Part shown: positions 1 to 5,356 of the stretch, one piece after another | Numbering within the stretch: the stretch's first letter is position 1 | Layout of the letters: every line of letters starts with the position of its first letter | Origin: Pseudomonadota bacterium | GTDB lineage: Bacteria; Pseudomonadota; Gammaproteobacteria; Burkholderiales; SG8-39 | Assembly: GCA_021825225.1 (NCBI GenBank) | Contig: JAKAIH010000225.1 | Location: 1 to 5,356, forward strand | Length of the DNA stretch: 5,356 bases | Direction: 5' to 3' | Made by a program: the position numbers and the translations under genes | Notes under the pieces: model-generated | Told to the model about the DNA's origin: nothing | The model's input: only the letters and a program-made list of their open reading frames with translations | The model's database searches: none

Positions 1-131
1 GCTTCAAGAGCGCGTTCGTGAAGCGGCCCGCCGAGTGGGGGCCGTCGGGGCCTCCCGATCCGACGCCCAACCCGGCGCACGACCTGATCGTCGAGGACTT
101 CCCGGAACTGGCGGCGCGGCTGGGGGTCTAG
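1..131 (+). CDS. C-terminal end of a type II haloacid dehalogenase (HAD superfamily), partial
   Basis: Only the last 42 residues and the TAG stop (129-131) are in the window; the frame is read from base 3. The visible peptide begins FKSAFVKRPAEWGP, continues through a Pro-rich linker (residues 14-24) and ends HDLIVEDFPELAARLGV. This matches the usual end of (S)-2-haloacid dehalogenases: an 'AFV-RP-E-GP' segment after the last beta-strand, then a linker, then the 'DL-V-DF-ELA-LG' closing helix. Members of this family hydrolyse 2-haloalkanoic acids to 2-hydroxyacids in the cytoplasm through an aspartyl-ester intermediate. The catalytic Asp and the Lys/Ser motifs lie outside the window, so neither activity nor substrate can be checked. 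The gene converges on the phosphoesterase-like gene with no base between the two stop codons. Confidence 0.72.
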   Translation, partial: FKSAFVKRPAEWGPSGPPDPTPNPAHDLIVEDFPELAARLGV

Positions 132-1088
132 TCAGGCCGCAGTGAGGTCCGGCGTGCCCTCCAGGCGGAACTCCGGCCCGTAGGCGATGCGCTCGAAGTA
201 GGACAGCCAGGCGGGCGAACCCTCGGGCCAATTGTCGAGAAAGCATTGCTGCCAGACCGCATGGTCGTAGCGGATGGCAAGCGCATCGAGGTGCGCGCCG
301 CGCACCGTGTGGCCGTAGAGGCTGGCATGGGGTGGTGGCGCGACGCCGATGCGAGTCAAAATACCGTATCGGGTGTGGCGCGCATTCGGCATTCCTGCCG
401 CGCCGTTGTTGGCGATTACCTTGATTCCGCCAAAATCGTAGGACCGCATAACAGGCCGGCAGGTATGCGTACTCGCAAATACGTCCACGTCCGCCCCCGC
501 GAAGGCCTGGGCGCGCCAGGCGTGTTCCCGCGGATCGTCCAGGGCGCCGACATCGAAGCGCCAGCCGGCGAGTGAGTCGGCATCGCCGTGCACCACGCCG
601 ACGCGAGCTTCGCCCACGCGGTAGCGCGCCACCATCGGTAATTCGCCGAGGCGGGCGAGAAGGTCGGGATGGCGCGCCGCGGTGCGCTTCAGTCTCGCGT
701 GAATCTGATTCGAGCGTTCGACGACGCCTTGATCGACCGAGTCCGGATAGGCGCAGCCGCATCCGGCCGCAGCCGAATCTGCGCCGAGTTCGGCCTCGAC
801 GTTGCCGAGGATGGCGTCGTGGCGCAGCACGCGCTCGTTGATCGCGCAAAAGCCCGCGTCGTCGACGTTGAACCAGTTGAAATCCCCGTTGAAGCACAGG
901 GTCACCGGCCCCGGTTCGGCGCGTGCCATGGCTTCGACGGCGGCCAAAGCCTGGGGATTGCCGTACAGCCCGCCGATCACGTACAGCGTTTCCGCCCGCC
1001 TTTCGGGCGCTCCGGCAATGGCGCCGGGTCCGTGGCGGTAGCGCAGCGGGCAGTTCCGGCCGGGCGTGCTCATGTCGGCAGCGTCCAT
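132..1088 (-). CDS. Calcineurin-like (metallophosphoesterase-fold) protein with altered metal motifs, downstream of arsS
   Basis: A 318-residue cytoplasmic protein with no signal peptide or membrane segment. The order of motifs is that of the small metallophosphoesterase fold: VIGGLYGNPQAL (37-48) where the family usually has 'SDxHGN..AL', then NGDFN (67-71), ILGNVE (93-98), VVHGDADS (165-172) and FASTHTCRP (204-212). The GD Asp69, Asn96, His167 and His208 are kept. The Asp and His of motif I are Gly39 and Tyr42, and the last His of GHTH is Cys210. Between motifs III and IV there is a CGC pair (Cys110, Cys112). The C-terminal 70 residues (from about HLDALAIRYDH) resemble no domain I can name. 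The start is uncertain: ATG at 1088 is 14 bases after the arsS stop, and a second in-frame ATG at 1073 (MSTPGR) is equally possible. Neither has a clear Shine-Dalgarno, which suggests translational coupling to arsS. The open frame continues further upstream, but that part overlaps arsS and is not protein-like. I infer a phosphatase-like or substrate-binding role in organoarsenical metabolism from gene order only. Confidence 0.72.
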   Translation of the reverse strand: MDAADMSTPGRNCPLRYRHGPGAIAGAPERRAETLYVIGGLYGNPQALAAVEAMARAEPGPVTLCFNGDFNWFNVDDAGFCAINERVLRHDAILGNVEAELGADSAAAGCGCAYPDSVDQGVVERSNQIHARLKRTAARHPDLLARLGELPMVARYRVGEARVGVVHGDADSLAGWRFDVGALDDPREHAWRAQAFAGADVDVFASTHTCRPVMRSYDFGGIKVIANNGAAGMPNARHTRYGILTRIGVAPPPHASLYGHTVRGAHLDALAIRYDHAVWQQCFLDNWPEGSPAWLSYFERIAYGPEFRLEGTPDLTAA

Positions 1089-1102
1089 CGAGTCGGCGAG
1101 GC

Positions 1103-2101
1103 TCAGTTGCCGCAGCTCGGCGCCGGTGCCGTTTCGCTCGCCAGGGCGCCGCCGCAACTGGAACCCTGGCCGGCGGTGCAGCCGTAGCAATGATCGGCGA
1201 CCCGGATCGGGAGATTTTCGAGCAAGGCGACGCTTACCCCGGTGAGGTGCAGGCGGGAGTGGCTCTTGTCGGTCAGTGCCAGTCCGAGTTGCTGATTGAA
1301 GTCGCAGTCGTAGAGATAACCCTGCCAGTCGACGCTGATGAGGCTGCGGCACATCACTGTGTCCAGATTCGCGTCGCGATGCGCTTCGCGCAGCGTCGTC
1401 ATATAGGCGTTGAACTGTCCTTTGGAGATCAGCATGCTGCCGAAGCGCTGGATCGGCATGTTGGCGAGCGTGAACAAATGATCGAACACGATGCCGTAGC
1501 GCTCGCCCAGATGCCGCTTGTAGTCCGCTTCGAGCGCAGCCTGCGCCGGCGGCAGGCTCGCGCCCTGCGGGTTGTAGACCAGGTTGAGAACGAGGCCGCT
1601 GCCTGGGCGCCCGTAGCCCAGGGCATTGAGCCGCCTGAGCCCCTTGAGGCTGGCCGCGAACACACCTTTGCCGCGTTGCTTTTCGACGTTCTCTTCCAGG
1701 TAGCAGGGCAGGGAGGCCACGACTTCGACGCCATGGGCCGCGAGAAAGGCCGCCAGATCTTCGTGGCCGGGCTCCTCCAGGATGGTCAGGTTGCAGCGGT
1801 CGATCACGCGCAGCCCCCGCGCCCGGGCCGCGATCACCAGCCGCCGGAAATTGCGGTTCAGTTCGGGCGCGCCTCCGGTCAGGTCGATGGCCTTGATCTC
1901 GGGGCTGGCGGCGACGAAGTCGATCACCGCGTCGACGGTCTCGTCCGTCATCTCTTCCGTGCGCGCCGGTCCCGCATTCACGTGGCAGTGCACGCAGCTC
2001 TGGTTGCAGCGGTAGCCGAGGTTCAGTTGCAGGGTTTCAATGGCGCGGCGCCCGAGGCGGGGGAAATCGCTGTGGGTGAGAAGATGGACGGTGGCGTGCA
2101 T
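1103..2101 (-). CDS. arsS: Arsenosugar biosynthesis radical SAM protein ArsS (radical SAM / Cys-rich family)
   Basis: A 332-residue cytoplasmic radical SAM enzyme. The [4Fe-4S]/SAM motif CNQSCVHC is at residues 32-39 (Cys32, Cys36, Cys39), preceded by ETLQLNLGYR. It is followed by DLTGGAPEL (73-81), which serves as the 'GGE' SAM-amino-group motif. Later come VMCRSLISVDWQGYLYDCDF (Cys251 and Cys266) and the family's Cys-rich tail HCYGCTAGQGSSCGG (Cys305, Cys308, Cys316). Some relatives carry selenocysteine near the C-terminus; here cysteine codons are used and the gene ends at a normal TGA. Characterised ArsS enzymes form 5'-deoxy-5'-dimethylarsinoyl-adenosine from SAM and dimethylarsenite, the first committed arsenosugar step after ArsM methylation. 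The start at ATG 2101 is chosen because GGAG lies 8 bases upstream and the peptide (MHATVHLLTHSDFPRLGRR) matches the family. The open frame reaches 2179, but the extra 26 residues look non-coding. The phosphoesterase-like gene follows 14 bases downstream. The family call is firm; the actual product in this organism is inferred. Confidence 0.9.
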   Translation of the reverse strand: MHATVHLLTHSDFPRLGRRAIETLQLNLGYRCNQSCVHCHVNAGPARTEEMTDETVDAVIDFVAASPEIKAIDLTGGAPELNRNFRRLVIAARARGLRVIDRCNLTILEEPGHEDLAAFLAAHGVEVVASLPCYLEENVEKQRGKGVFAASLKGLRRLNALGYGRPGSGLVLNLVYNPQGASLPPAQAALEADYKRHLGERYGIVFDHLFTLANMPIQRFGSMLISKGQFNAYMTTLREAHRDANLDTVMCRSLISVDWQGYLYDCDFNQQLGLALTDKSHSRLHLTGVSVALLENLPIRVADHCYGCTAGQGSSCGGALASETAPAPSCGN

Positions 2102-2262
2102 ATGAAATTCTCCGCGGGATCCTGTTCGTTTGGTCGCCGTTCGGCCGCAAAGACTTACAACCGGGCGGACAAAAAGCACATCAAGCGGGGCGACGGCCCG
2201 AGATGCGGTACCCTATCGCGTTTCGGGACCGGGTGCTGCGGGCCGGCCGCGGTTCGGGCGAT
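2102..2262. promoter_or_regulatory. Divergent intergenic region between arsS and the pseudouridine synthase gene
   Basis: These 161 bases separate two genes that start in opposite directions, so both promoters should lie here. On the plus strand, TACCCTATCGCG at 2209-2220 looks like a weak -10 element. If it is one, transcription would begin near 2220, which favours the pseudouridine synthase start at 2263 over the one at 2203. I see no good -35 in front of it. On the minus strand, TTGATG (2184-2179) and TGTAAG (2159-2154) are separated by 19 bases and each match a sigma-70 box at four of six positions, which is weak support for an arsS promoter. I see no palindrome resembling an ArsR operator and no riboswitch-like structure. 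The rest contains GC-rich words such as GGCCGGCC (2241-2248) and nothing else recognisable. Confidence 0.4.
2110..2113 (-). promoter_or_regulatory. Ribosome binding site of arsS
   Basis: On the minus strand the sequence reads CGCGGAGAATTTCAT and then ATG. The GGAG core has an 8-base spacer to the ATG at 2101. This is the clearest Shine-Dalgarno in the window and fixes the arsS start against the longer open frame that begins at 2179. Confidence 0.65.
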
Positions 2263-2994
2263 ATGGAAAAAGTACGCGTATCCAAATTGATGTCGCAGCA
2301 AGGGCTGTGTTCGCGCCGTGAGGCCGACAGCTACATCGAACGCGGCTGGGTGTTCGTGAACGGAGTACGCGTCACCGAGCTTGGCACCCGCGTCGATCCG
2401 GCGAGCAAGATCACCCTGAACAGGGCGGCGCAGGCGAGCCAGGAATCCCGCGTGACCATACTGCTGAACAAGCCGATCGGCTACGTTTCGGCGCAGGCGG
2501 AGCAGGGCTATAAACCGGCGGTCAGCCTGATCAATGCCGGGTCGCGCTATTCCGGCGACCGCGTGCCGCTGGGCTTCACGCCGATGCACTTGAGAGGCTT
2601 GGCGCCGGCAGGGCGGCTGGACATCGATTCGCAGGGTTTGCTGGTGCTGACCCAGGACGGGCGCATCGCCAAGCAGCTGATCGGCGAGAACTCCGCGGTC
2701 GAAAAGGAGTACCTGGTGCGCGTGCAGGGCCGTTTGTCCAAGTCCGGACTGGCCCTGCTCAATCACGGGCTGTCGCTCGACGGCGAGGCGCTGCGTCCGG
2801 CGCAGGTCAGGTGGCAGAATCAGGATCAACTGTGCTTCGTCCTGCGCCAAGGCAAGAAGCGCCAGATCCGGCGCATGTGCGAACTGGTCGACCTGGAAGT
2901 GGTCGGGCTAAAGCGCATCCGTATCGGCAAGGTGAAACTGGGCGATCTTCCCCAGGGCCAGTGGCGCTATCTGCGCGCGGACGAAAGTTTTTAG
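2263..2994 (+). CDS. rluF: 23S rRNA pseudouridine synthase, RluF type
   Basis: A 243-residue cytoplasmic enzyme that converts a uridine in rRNA to pseudouridine; in E. coli RluF the target is U2604 of 23S rRNA. An S4 RNA-binding domain occupies about residues 3-55 (RVSKLMSQQGLCSRREAD, then YIERGWVFVNG). The RsuA/RluB/E/F catalytic domain follows, with LLNKPIGYVS (67-76), GRLDIDSQGLLVLT (117-130) with catalytic Asp120, EKEYLVRV (147-154) and the KKRQIRRMCE block (198-207). The wording of GRLD-DSQGLL and KEYLV is closest to RluF among the paralogues, but RluB/RluE/RsuA membership cannot be excluded without a tree. The start at ATG 2263 (MEKVRVSKLM) is preferred. A longer reading from ATG 2203 adds 20 residues (MRYPIAFRDRV...) that are not family-like and would start upstream of the likely -10. 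The spacer between LNKP and GRLD is longer than I remember for E. coli RluF. The gene is monocistronic here and converges on chaC with a 25-base gap. Confidence 0.85.
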   Translation: MEKVRVSKLMSQQGLCSRREADSYIERGWVFVNGVRVTELGTRVDPASKITLNRAAQASQESRVTILLNKPIGYVSAQAEQGYKPAVSLINAGSRYSGDRVPLGFTPMHLRGLAPAGRLDIDSQGLLVLTQDGRIAKQLIGENSAVEKEYLVRVQGRLSKSGLALLNHGLSLDGEALRPAQVRWQNQDQLCFVLRQGKKRQIRRMCELVDLEVVGLKRIRIGKVKLGDLPQGQWRYLRADESF

Positions 2995-3019
2995 CTGCAC
3001 GCCGCTGTTGCCGGGGAGC
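2995..3019. other. Short convergent gap between the pseudouridine synthase gene and chaC
   Basis: Only 25 bases separate the two facing stop codons (2992-2994 on plus, 3022-3020 on minus). I see no compact hairpin followed by a T-run on either strand. The TTTTT just before the pseudouridine synthase stop is inside the coding region and has no adjacent stem. Termination here is therefore either Rho-dependent or further inside the opposite gene. Confidence 0.5.
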
Positions 3020-3685
3020 TCAGCCGCGCGCCTTGATCGCATGGGCGCGATCGCACAACTGCTGCAGGTGGCGGTCTTCGATGCCGTGCGCGCGCAGGGC
3101 TTCGGCGGTGTGCAGCAGGTAGTCCAAGCCCGGGCCCATGCGCCCGTGGCAGGTCGTCAGCCGCTCGATGATGGTCTCCGGCGGCAGGCGGCCGGCATAG
3201 GCCGCGCCGGCGCGGTTGATGGTGAAGGTGATGGCGCGGAACTTGGTCTCTCCGTCGCTCACCTGCACCCAGCGCGGAATATAGGCGCCCGTCATCATTT
3301 CGCGCCGCCACACGAGGCGCAGTTCGTTTTCGGCATGATCCGCGGCGATGCGGTAGGCGATGCCGCGGCAGCGCCCGCCGCGGTCCAGGCCCAGCACCAG
3401 TCCGGGCCGGTCCGGCGTGCCGCGGTTGATGCGCGACCACAGGCAGAAACTGCGGTGATAGCCGTGGGTGGTGACGACGCGCTTTTCCTCGAATGGGAAC
3501 AGCGGATTCCATACGAGCGAGCCGTAGCCGAACACCCAGCAGTCCTCGTCGGCCTCGCGCGCATCGAGGATCTGCCACAAGGATTCCTCCAACTCCGCCT
3601 CGCTGAGCAAATGCGGGCCGAGCGGCGTCAGCGCCAGTTCCTGGCGGATGCGATTGCGTTCGAGGTCGGCGCGGGTGAGGCTCAT
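3020..3685 (-). CDS. chaC: ChaC-type gamma-glutamylcyclotransferase (glutathione degradation)
   Basis: A 221-residue cytoplasmic protein with no signal peptide. ChaC enzymes cleave glutathione to 5-oxoproline and Cys-Gly. The glutamyl-binding loop FGYGSLVWNP is at residues 52-61, the expected position after a short helical N-terminus (SEAELEESLWQIL, 28-40). The likely catalytic acid is Glu129 in WRREMMTGAYIPRWV, matching the 'RE..G.Y' region of ChaC. The C-terminal CHGRMGPGLDYLLHTAEAL (179-197) followed by GIEDRHLQQL (201-210) matches the family's 'G..GPN.DYL..T...L..LGI.D..L' ending. Length is typical for bacterial ChaC. ATG 3685 is the only start codon near the expected N-terminus. The AGGGA directly before it is too close to be an ideal Shine-Dalgarno, so coupling to the preceding gene, 13 bases away, is likely. 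That neighbour is the oxidoreductase gene on the same strand; no metabolic link is evident. Confidence 0.88.
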   Translation of the reverse strand: MSLTRADLERNRIRQELALTPLGPHLLSEAELEESLWQILDAREADEDCWVFGYGSLVWNPLFPFEEKRVVTTHGYHRSFCLWSRINRGTPDRPGLVLGLDRGGRCRGIAYRIAADHAENELRLVWRREMMTGAYIPRWVQVSDGETKFRAITFTINRAGAAYAGRLPPETIIERLTTCHGRMGPGLDYLLHTAEALRAHGIEDRHLQQLCDRAHAIKARG

Positions 3686-3698
3686 TCCCTGGCCGCGC

Positions 3699-5356
3699 CT
3701 AGGCCGCCCGCGCGGGGCGCTCGGGCACCGCTTTGAATTTTGCCAGCAGTTCTGCGCGCTGCTGCCGCGCCTGTTTCAGGTGGCGCATTTTCACGTGTCC
3801 GTAGCCGCGGATCGTCTCCGGAACGCTGGCGATCTCGAGTGCAAGCGCGTGGTTCGCGGATGTGAGCCCGGCCAGCAGCTCTTCCACGGTGGCGGCGTAT
3901 TCGGCAATCAGCGCGCGTTCGGTGTTGCGTTCCTCGCTGCGGCCGAAAATGTCGAGCGCCGTGCCGCGCAGGCCCTTGAGCTTCGCCAGCAGGCGGAATG
4001 CGTGCATCATCCACGGGCCGAAAGTGGATTTTTTCGCTTCGCCGGTGGCCGGGTCGGGTTTGTTCAGCAGCGGCGGGGCGAGGTGGAACACCACCTTGTA
4101 ATCGCCTTCGAACATGCCGTCGATCTTGCGCATGAACGCGGGATCGGAGTGCAGCCGCGCGACTTCGTACTCGTCCTTGTAGGCCATGAGCTTGGCGTAA
4201 TAGCGCGCCACGGCTTCTGCGAGTTTGGTCCCTCCGGTCTTCTCGGACTCGACTCTGCGCACTTTCTCCACCAGGTCCCTGTAGCGCGCGGCATAGGCGG
4301 CATCCTGGTAGGCAGTCAGGAATTCGACCCGGTTGGCCACCAGTTCGTCGAGGTTGCGCGACAGATGCTGGCTGATGGGAATGATCTCGGCCGGTGTGGC
4401 GATTTTTTCCACGCGCGCAAGATCCACCGCGGCCCGCCGGCCCCAGACGAAGCTCTGCAGGTTGAATTCGACCGACACGCCGTTCAGTTCGATCGCCTTT
4501 TCCACCGCCGCAGCGGAGACCGGTACCCAGCCTTGTTGCAGAGCATAGCCGAGCATGAACATATTGGTGGCGATGGAATCGCCCATCAGGCTGGTGGAAA
4601 TGCTGCCAGCCGGCAGGAACGCGACGTTGTTCCGGCCGCAGGCATCGCCGATGTCCTGCCGCAGCTTTTTGTCCGGAAGCTGCCAGTTCGGATTGCGCAC
4701 GAAATCCGCGGTCGGCGCGGTGGTGGCGTTGATCACGGCGCGCGTTCTCGGCTCGCTCATCTTGGCCAGTGCGTCCGGGCTCGCCGCGACTACGAGGTCG
4801 CAGCCGATCACCAGGCTCGCCTCGCCGGTGCCGATGCGCGCCGCGTGCAGGTCTTCGGGCGTATCGGCAATGCGCACATGCGACATCACCGGCCCGCCTT
4901 TTTGCGCCAGGCCGGACATGTCGAGCACGGTCACGCCCTTGCCCTCGACGTGCGCGGCCATGGCGAGGATCTGGCCGATGGTGACCACGCCGGTGCCGCC
5001 GATGCCGGTCACCAACACGGCGTAGGCCCGGTCTATGGCGGCCGGCACGGGTTCGGGCAGCGGCGGAAAGTCGTCGGCGGTTTTCGCCGCGCCTGCCTTG
5101 CCTTTCTTCAGCTTGCCGCCCTCCACCGTGACGAAGCTGGGGCAGAAGCCTTTGACGCAGGAATAATCCTTGTTGCAGGTGGATTGGTTGATCGCGCGCT
5201 TGCGCCCGTATTCGGTCTCCAGCGGTTCCACCGACAGGCAGTTGGATTTGTCGCTGCAGTCGCCGCAGCCTTCGCACACCATTTCGTTGATGACCGCGCG
5301 CTTGGCCGGATCGGGAAACGCACCGCGCTTGCGCCGGCGGCGCTTTTCCGAGGCGC
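3699..5356 (-). CDS. Single-chain indolepyruvate ferredoxin oxidoreductase, C-terminal part (5' end beyond window)
   Basis: The visible 551 residues are the C-terminal half of a fused alpha-gamma enzyme usually about 1,150-1,200 residues long. It oxidatively decarboxylates indolepyruvate, and often other aryl pyruvates, to the acyl-CoA with ferredoxin as acceptor. The frame is open to the right edge (first full codon 5354-5352). The methionine at 5282 is internal, because KRRRRKRGAFPDPAKRAVINE directly before it is family sequence. Counting from the first visible residue, iron-sulphur cysteines are at 27, 30, 33 and 39 (VCEGCGDCSDKSNC) and at 60, 66 and 71 (CNKDYSC, then GFC). The gamma (POR) domain follows, with VTGIGGTGVVTIGQ from about 115 and GLAQKGGPVMSHVRI from about 148. 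The last roughly 200 residues (YRDLVEKVRRVES onward, including GPWMMHAFRLLAKLKGLRGT) are the conserved C-terminal extension of this family. The thiamine-diphosphate domain lies outside the window. chaC follows 13 bases downstream. Confidence 0.92.
   Translation of the reverse strand, partial: ASEKRRRRKRGAFPDPAKRAVINEMVCEGCGDCSDKSNCLSVEPLETEYGRKRAINQSTCNKDYSCVKGFCPSFVTVEGGKLKKGKAGAAKTADDFPPLPEPVPAAIDRAYAVLVTGIGGTGVVTIGQILAMAAHVEGKGVTVLDMSGLAQKGGPVMSHVRIADTPEDLHAARIGTGEASLVIGCDLVVAASPDALAKMSEPRTRAVINATTAPTADFVRNPNWQLPDKKLRQDIGDACGRNNVAFLPAGSISTSLMGDSIATNMFMLGYALQQGWVPVSAAAVEKAIELNGVSVEFNLQSFVWGRRAAVDLARVEKIATPAEIIPISQHLSRNLDELVANRVEFLTAYQDAAYAARYRDLVEKVRRVESEKTGGTKLAEAVARYYAKLMAYKDEYEVARLHSDPAFMRKIDGMFEGDYKVVFHLAPPLLNKPDPATGEAKKSTFGPWMMHAFRLLAKLKGLRGTALDIFGRSEERNTERALIAEYAATVEELLAGLTSANHALALEIASVPETIRGYGHVKMRHLKQARQQRAELLAKFKAVPERPARAA

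Noticed and set aside
4..897. 297-codon open frame on the minus strand across the phosphoesterase-like gene and the dehalogenase end
   Set aside because: The translation is an Arg/Pro-rich shadow, and it overlaps two frames with recognisable motifs.
1103..1105. TGA at the end of arsS as a selenocysteine codon
   Set aside because: The conserved tail motif with its cysteines is already complete upstream, and the in-frame continuation is ten unremarkable residues before a second TGA.
1089..1352. Long N-terminal extension of the phosphoesterase-like protein, giving 406 residues
   Set aside because: The added 88 residues overlap arsS and read as Arg/Pro-rich non-protein sequence; family-like sequence begins only after the ATGs at 1088 and 1073.
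923..2290. 455-codon open frame on the plus strand, antisense to arsS
   Set aside because: Its translation is rich in Arg, Ala, Gly and Gln with no recognisable motif, while the opposite strand carries an unmistakable radical SAM protein. Long antisense frames are expected at this G+C content.
2973..3031. Inverted repeat GCGCGCGG / CCGCGCGC around the pseudouridine synthase / chaC junction as a bidirectional terminator
   Set aside because: The arms are only 8 bases of simple GC alternation with a 43-base loop, lie inside both coding regions and have no following T-run. Chance is the better explanation.
3682..5277. 531-codon open frame on the minus strand, in another frame of the oxidoreductase gene
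   Set aside because: The translation is Arg-rich low-complexity sequence, and the gene's true frame shows conserved iron-sulphur and POR motifs.
5283..5356. Start of a separate small iron-sulphur protein at ATG 5282
   Set aside because: The frame continues upstream to the window edge with sequence typical of the fused indolepyruvate oxidoreductase, so the methionine is internal.

Overview
The window is a piece of GC-rich chromosome (roughly 63-65% G+C by eye), densely packed with genes on both strands. It contains three complete ordinary housekeeping or metabolic genes or gene ends, plus one small two-gene module that deserves attention. The single-chain indolepyruvate:ferredoxin oxidoreductase, the RluF-type pseudouridine synthase with the 'KVRVSKLMSQQGLCSRREAD' type of N-terminus and the ChaC protein together suggest a proteobacterium. 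A betaproteobacterium (Rhodocyclales / Nitrosomonadales / Burkholderiales type) is my best guess from remembered homologues. No search could be run.

Layout from left to right. (1) Positions 1-131, plus strand: the last 42 codons of a type II haloacid dehalogenase. (2) Positions 132-2101, minus strand: a two-gene operon read right to left. It starts with a radical SAM / Cys-rich protein of the arsenosugar-biosynthesis ArsS family (1103-2101). Fourteen bases later comes a calcineurin-fold phosphoesterase-like protein (132-1088) whose metal-binding motifs are partly altered. Its stop codon abuts the dehalogenase stop codon with no base between them. (3) Positions 2102-2262: the only sizeable intergenic stretch, the divergent promoter region between arsS and the pseudouridine synthase. 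(4) Positions 2263-2994, plus strand: a 23S rRNA pseudouridine synthase of the RluF kind. (5) Positions 3020-3685, minus strand: a ChaC-type gamma-glutamylcyclotransferase. (6) Positions 3699-5356, minus strand: the C-terminal 551 residues of a large indolepyruvate ferredoxin oxidoreductase, whose beginning lies beyond the right edge. ChaC follows it 13 bases downstream and is probably co-transcribed.

How the genes work together. ArsS enzymes join the 5'-deoxyadenosyl group of SAM to a methylated arsenical, giving the precursor of arsenosugars. The neighbouring phosphoesterase-like protein is therefore a candidate for a later or accessory step, but that role rests on gene order alone. No arsM methyltransferase, arsenosugar glycosyltransferase or nucleoside phosphorylase is present in the window. 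The oxidoreductase degrades aryl pyruvates from aromatic amino acids and ChaC breaks down glutathione; I see no functional link between these two and the arsenic module.

I found no RNA gene, CRISPR array, mobile element, attachment site, origin or convincing intrinsic terminator. The long open frames antisense to arsS and to the oxidoreductase are GC-rich shadows.
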